A stretch of DNA of 23,784 nucleotides from Pelargonium nanum (Eukaryota; Streptophyta; Magnoliopsida; Geraniales; Geraniaceae), in the NCBI GenBank assembly GCA_036897485.1, contig JAYMTF010001382.1, positions 1 to 23,784 on the forward strand, given 5' to 3'. Shown here in pieces: positions 20,401 to 23,784 of the stretch; position 1 is the first letter of the stretch, and the number at the start of each line of letters is the position of its first letter. A program made the position numbers and the translations under genes. The notes under the pieces were generated by a model. The model made no database searches. It was not told where the DNA came from and was given only the letters and a program-made list of their open reading frames with translations.

Positions 20401-21729
20401 TTATACACTATGTTAATTTGGAAAGAGAGAGAGAAATAGTAGTAGAAAACTGGCCTTAGTTGTTTATGGAAGTTTGGTAAAATTAAAGAGTTAATAAAAA
20501 CAGAGTATTGGGATGATGAGTACTGACAAGTGAATGATCATGGGATTGATAATTGGAGAGGTGTGTGAATGATGCATATATATATGTTATGCAATCATAT
20601 GGAGCAGGTAAGCCTTTTTGGATAAAGGTTCTTCTTCTTCAAAGGCATGCATGCATGCTCATGATTTGTAGTGATTTGATTAATTAGTGCAATATAATTA
20701 AGTTAAATATACTGTATTAATTAAGCAGCACCTCACCTGACCAACTGATTTTTCAGGCCTCTTTTTGATCAATCTTTGTAGGTCACATGTAATGAACTTA
20801 GGATTAGATATCACATAATCATATAAATGTATAACAAAATATTATTGTCAGTCCTGCAAGAACTAGAAAGTTATTGATTGGAGGAGAAGATACCAATCAT
20901 GGCCACTGAATTGATGATCATACCCATTATTGCTGATGATGAACCTTAAGGTTCAATCATCTCAAAGTATATTAATTGATCTATACATTCTTTCAAGTTT
21001 TTCCCTCTAATACTATATAGTATATATAATTGATCATGACAGTAATAATTTTGACAAAATTTTATAAGTATTCAATACTAAATAATTAACTTGGAAGGGA
21101 GGTTGTAGGCAAACACAAAGTGATACATATTAAGGGTACACATTTTACGTGTTAGTAAAAAATTCATTAATTAGTATCACATTTCTTTTTAATTTCATTA
21201 CGGTCTTGAAATATAAATTATGTTCACTTGTTGTCTATAAATCAATGTCTCAATAAATTTTTTCAATCTCAAATAGTAACTTCAATCACACTTAAAATTT
21301 TCTTACTATATGCAACACATCTTTAATCTAAAATAGCACGGTGTATATCAAAGTGCACACTGTCACATGTTAGTAAACGTTTTAAATTAATTAACACTTA
21401 ATGTGTACAAGCCTACGTGTAATCGATCAGTTTTTCGAAATAAAATAGTAACTTCTACTTCGCTAATTTTTTCTTCTTTGCTAAGACTTTGGATATCCAC
21501 CCAAGTACACAAAGGACACTATTTGTCCACACCATATCATAGTCATAGCTAGTAAAAGATCAAGAACCCTAACAAATAAAAATACAAATCAATATCATAA
21601 TATAAAAAATAAAGATTGTAGTAAACTTGGTCATGATTTGAAACATAAGCATAGGGACATGAGTGGAATTTAGGTAGTAGTGAAGGGCAAGTATGGTAAA
21701 AAGGACATGGATATATTAGACAAACTCCT
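20401..21729. other. AT-rich upstream region of the ERF gene
   Basis: No exon is supported. A (GCAT)n palindrome, GCATGCATGCATGC, at about 20645-20658 contains overlapping RY (CATGCA) elements. Two loosely similar blocks with GTTAGTAAA and GTACA/GCACA phrases lie at about 21130-21180 and 21350-21415. A long AT-rich 5' region is common for developmental transcription factors. Specific control sites cannot be assigned. Confidence 0.4.
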
Positions 21730-21843
21730 TATTTAAACACCCCAACATGCAACTACCCAAAAACAAGTCCAACAATCATTCTCTTCTCAATACCAAACTC
21801 TCTCTCTCTCTCTCTTCCTCTCTCTCTCTCTCTCTCTCTCTCT
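21730..21843 (+). promoter_or_regulatory. TATA box and CT-repeat leader of the ERF gene
   Basis: TATTTAAA at 21730-21737 is a good plant TATA box, with a start expected near 21760. The leader contains an interrupted (CT)n tract at 21798-21843 ending about 53 bases before the ATG. Pyrimidine tracts in this position are common in plant 5'UTRs, may bind GAGA-type factors, and are length-variable. Confidence 0.65.
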
Positions 21844-21896
21844 AGCTATCTAATAATCTGACAGATACTACTACATTCAAGTCTATCATTTTTCAT

Positions 21897-22757
21897 ATGG
21901 ATTTTACCAAGTCACCAAGAGTTGCCACGTCATCACCATCCTCCTCATCAAAAACCAAAAGAAAGCAACAACAACAGCAGTTCTTGCAGAACCAGAACCA
22001 GCCTCCTCAGCAAGAAATGCGGTTTCTCGGCGTCCGGCGACGGCCGTGGGGCCGGTACGCGGCGGAGATACGCGACCCTTCGACGAAAGAGAGGCATTGG
22101 CTCGGCACCTTCGACACCGCCGAGGAGGCCGCTCTGGCCTACGACCGCGCCGCCCGCTCCATGCGCGCCTCCAAGGCCCGCACCAACTTCGTCTACTCCG
22201 ACATGCCACCTGGCTCCTCCGTCACCTCCATCATCTCTCCCGACGACACCTCCCACCACATATTTCTCTCTCCACCGCCACCTCCGCCGCCACACCACCA
22301 CCACGACGCCACCAACCAGATATTCTTCAACCAAAACATGATCACCTACAATAATAATAATATTCAAAACCCAATGACCGATATGTCTCATTTCTCCGAG
22401 GGGTGGCTCGCCGGAGCAGCTCAATCGCCGGTCGGGTCTTACGAGCCCGTGACGGGTTTTGGCGGCGCCGGAGGGTCCCACTCGTCTGACGCGGAGCTGC
22501 CGCCGTTTCCTCCGGATATGTCCAGCTGCTATGGGCCGGGCCTGACGGAAGCCGAAATGGGCCAGGATATGTGGAACAGTGCGAGCTTTTTTGGGCTTTC
22601 GGACCAGAGCTCTGGTGGGCTTGAGGCGGTGGTTAATGGGCCGTATTTGGGCTTTGACGGAAGTGAGTTCGCGCAGCACAGCCCAATGTTCGGGAGAATG
22701 CCAGCCGTGTCGGATACGGTCAGCGATGGGTTTGACTTGAGTTCCTTCTTCTATTAA
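21897..22757 (+). CDS. LEP: AP2/ERF transcription factor, LEAFY PETIOLE-like (group VIII)
   Basis: A nuclear DNA-binding regulator. Arabidopsis LEP affects leaf and petiole development, and related ERFs act in organ and branch meristem fate. The single uninterrupted exon encodes 286 residues. A Ser/Gln-rich start with a basic patch KTKRK (19-23) is a likely nuclear signal. One AP2 domain spans about 43-100: [16 protein letters not shown], then [20 protein letters not shown]. It carries the ERF-type Ala and Asp in AAEIRD. Directly after it, [21 protein letters not shown], allowing for small changes, is as in LEP. The middle has Pro, His and Asn runs (about 126-155). The C-terminus [13 protein letters not shown] matches the LEP end motif. 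The first ATG after the CT-rich leader is used. The AP2-coding part is much richer in GC than its surroundings, common for this family. A paralogue name within group VIII cannot be excluded. Confidence 0.93.
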   Translation: MDFTKSPRVATSSPSSSSKTKRKQQQQQFLQNQNQPPQQEMRFLGVRRRPWGRYAAEIRDPSTKERHWLGTFDTAEEAALAYDRAARSMRASKARTNFVYSDMPPGSSVTSIISPDDTSHHIFLSPPPPPPPHHHHDATNQIFFNQNMITYNNNNIQNPMTDMSHFSEGWLAGAAQSPVGSYEPVTGFGGAGGSHSSDAELPPFPPDMSSCYGPGLTEAEMGQDMWNSASFFGLSDQSSGGLEAVVNGPYLGFDGSEFAQHSPMFGRMPAVSDTVSDGFDLSSFFY

Positions 22758-23300
22758 AGACAAAAACATGAAACTCTTCAACAATAATTTTTTTTTGAGT
22801 GTTATCTTTGGCGGGACAGTGTTTAAAATAGATAATGGGCTGTTATATTGGGCTCTTAAGAATGCAATAGTGAAGGCCCATTCGAAAATTTATTTCCTTT
22901 CCTTTTGGTGGTTGAGACTTGAGAGTGCATTAGAAGAAATGTTAATTGCTTACCTTTCTCACCTTTTTTTTGGAGTGTAATTGTATATGCCTAATAAATG
23001 TATTTTGGAAGTTTTTTATTTTATTTTTTTTCTGATAGCAATTTGGAAGTTATTGTTTGATACAAAATATGTGTGTAGTGGCATGTATTTAAATATAGAT
23101 TTTATTTAATGTTTTAAGTCTAAATCCATTTGTCTAATGTTTTAGATCCAATTTTAAAGTCAAGGTATGTTACGTGTCAGATTTCAGATATGGGACCTAC
23201 GTGATATAGCACACCGAAGAACCCAAATGTGTTTCTAAGGCATTGTTTCGGACGTGGGAATGAGATCTCAACAATAAACACAAATGCTCTAGAGATATAA
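22758..23300 (+). other. 3'UTR and flank of the ERF gene
   Basis: An AATAAA poly(A) signal at 22993-22998 lies 236 bases after the stop codon and gives a normal plant 3'UTR. The frame at 22768-22980 falls inside it and is not a gene. After about 23050 the sequence is AT-rich spacer with no supported feature. Confidence 0.6.
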
Positions 23301-23784
23301 TTTGAGAAATAGATAGTAAATGTTCAATTGTGTTCCCATTTTCTTACCAAGAAAGGGTATTTACCATTATCCAATCATCGCCACATTTGAGCGCGTGATT
23401 GGTTGTGTCCACTTCGTGGCCCACTCGCGCCTTAGATGTATTGCCTTCCGGAAGCATTTCTCGCTACGTCGGAGAAACAAACAGTACACATACACTCATC
23501 CTGCTCCGAGGTGAATATCAAGGTCCCTAAGAACTTCTACCGCCTATGGTAGAAAGAGGTCGCTGGAAATGATGGATGAGGTTTGGAAATGCGGAAATGA
23601 AAGTGGAGGCTATGAAATTTTGAACCCTTGCAACCCTAGCTTTGCTTTTTCTTTTATAGTCTGGAACGGGCGCCACGACGCTTAGCGCCAATGCCGCGAC
23701 ATTGCGTATTTTGACTTTCGGTTGACCCGCTTTGCGAAGTACCTCCATTGGGTACGAGGATTCAATGGGCGTGAAGAACTAGCG
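23301..23784 (-). other. Right-edge block with a minus-strand promoter-like signal
   Basis: On the minus strand CTATAAAAG (about 23661-23653) is followed by TAGGGTTG and C/T-rich sequence, as at a TATA-driven start. Just upstream, GGCGC and GCGCC arms form a small GC-rich inverted repeat (23669-23689). Base composition differs from the spacer to the left. The frame at 23527-23748 runs through these signals and shows no domain. It may be the edge of a gene or a transposable element whose rest lies outside the window. Confidence 0.3.

Noticed and set aside
21948-22784. Long antisense open frame (278 codons) opposite the ERF gene, plus overlapping frames at 21904-22354
   Set aside because: GC-rich codons of the AP2 exon remove stops on the other frames. 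The translations are Arg/Pro/His-rich without domains, while the sense frame has a full AP2 domain.

Overview
This is a plant nuclear window, most likely from a eudicot and possibly a Rosales-type genome. The evidence is GT-AG introns, AT-rich spacers, a telo-box/site II ribosomal-protein promoter, Stowaway MITEs, tRNA-derived SINEs, and proteins that match Arabidopsis families across their full length. The species cannot be fixed from sequence alone.

Five protein-coding genes can be rebuilt exon by exon. (1) 1351-3077, minus: a two-exon At4g14100-like secreted protein of unknown function. (2) 4040-6056, minus: a four-exon GH3 acyl-acid-amido synthetase of the GH3.17 (IAA-glutamate ligase) type. 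It carries a one-base frame disruption in exon 3, and a stretch of its last exon is duplicated in the 3' flank. (3) 7761-8766, plus: cytosolic ribosomal protein eS27 in four exons, the first of which contributes only the ATG. (4) 12394-15508, plus: a NUDT13-like Nudix hydrolase in five coding exons plus a 5'UTR intron. (5) 21897-22757, plus: a single-exon AP2/ERF factor of the LEAFY PETIOLE (group VIII) type behind a long, AT-rich upstream region.

The spacers and introns hold repeats. They include two copies of one tRNA-derived SINE family (3501-3660 minus; 14707-14906 plus), a different SINE with a perfect 12-bp target-site duplication (17088-17288), two Stowaway-type MITEs (12725-12926; 20137-20398), a tandem pair of foldback MITEs (9690-10119) with a third fragment next to the eS27 promoter (7237-7340), and old unclassified dispersed repeats, some of them probably fossil LTR-element pieces. 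Two-copy duplications occur in an eS27 intron, near 6.9 kb and at 0.75 kb. An orphan coding-like stretch with no start codon lies at 18277-18447, minus.

The genes are ordinary, unrelated neighbours and do not form a pathway cluster. I see no CRISPR array, canonical tRNA or rRNA gene, or intact autonomous transposon, and nothing that amounts to a new multi-gene system. The points most worth following up are the GH3.17 lesion with its 3' exon echo, the orphan exon-like ORF, and the foldback MITE family around the eS27 gene.
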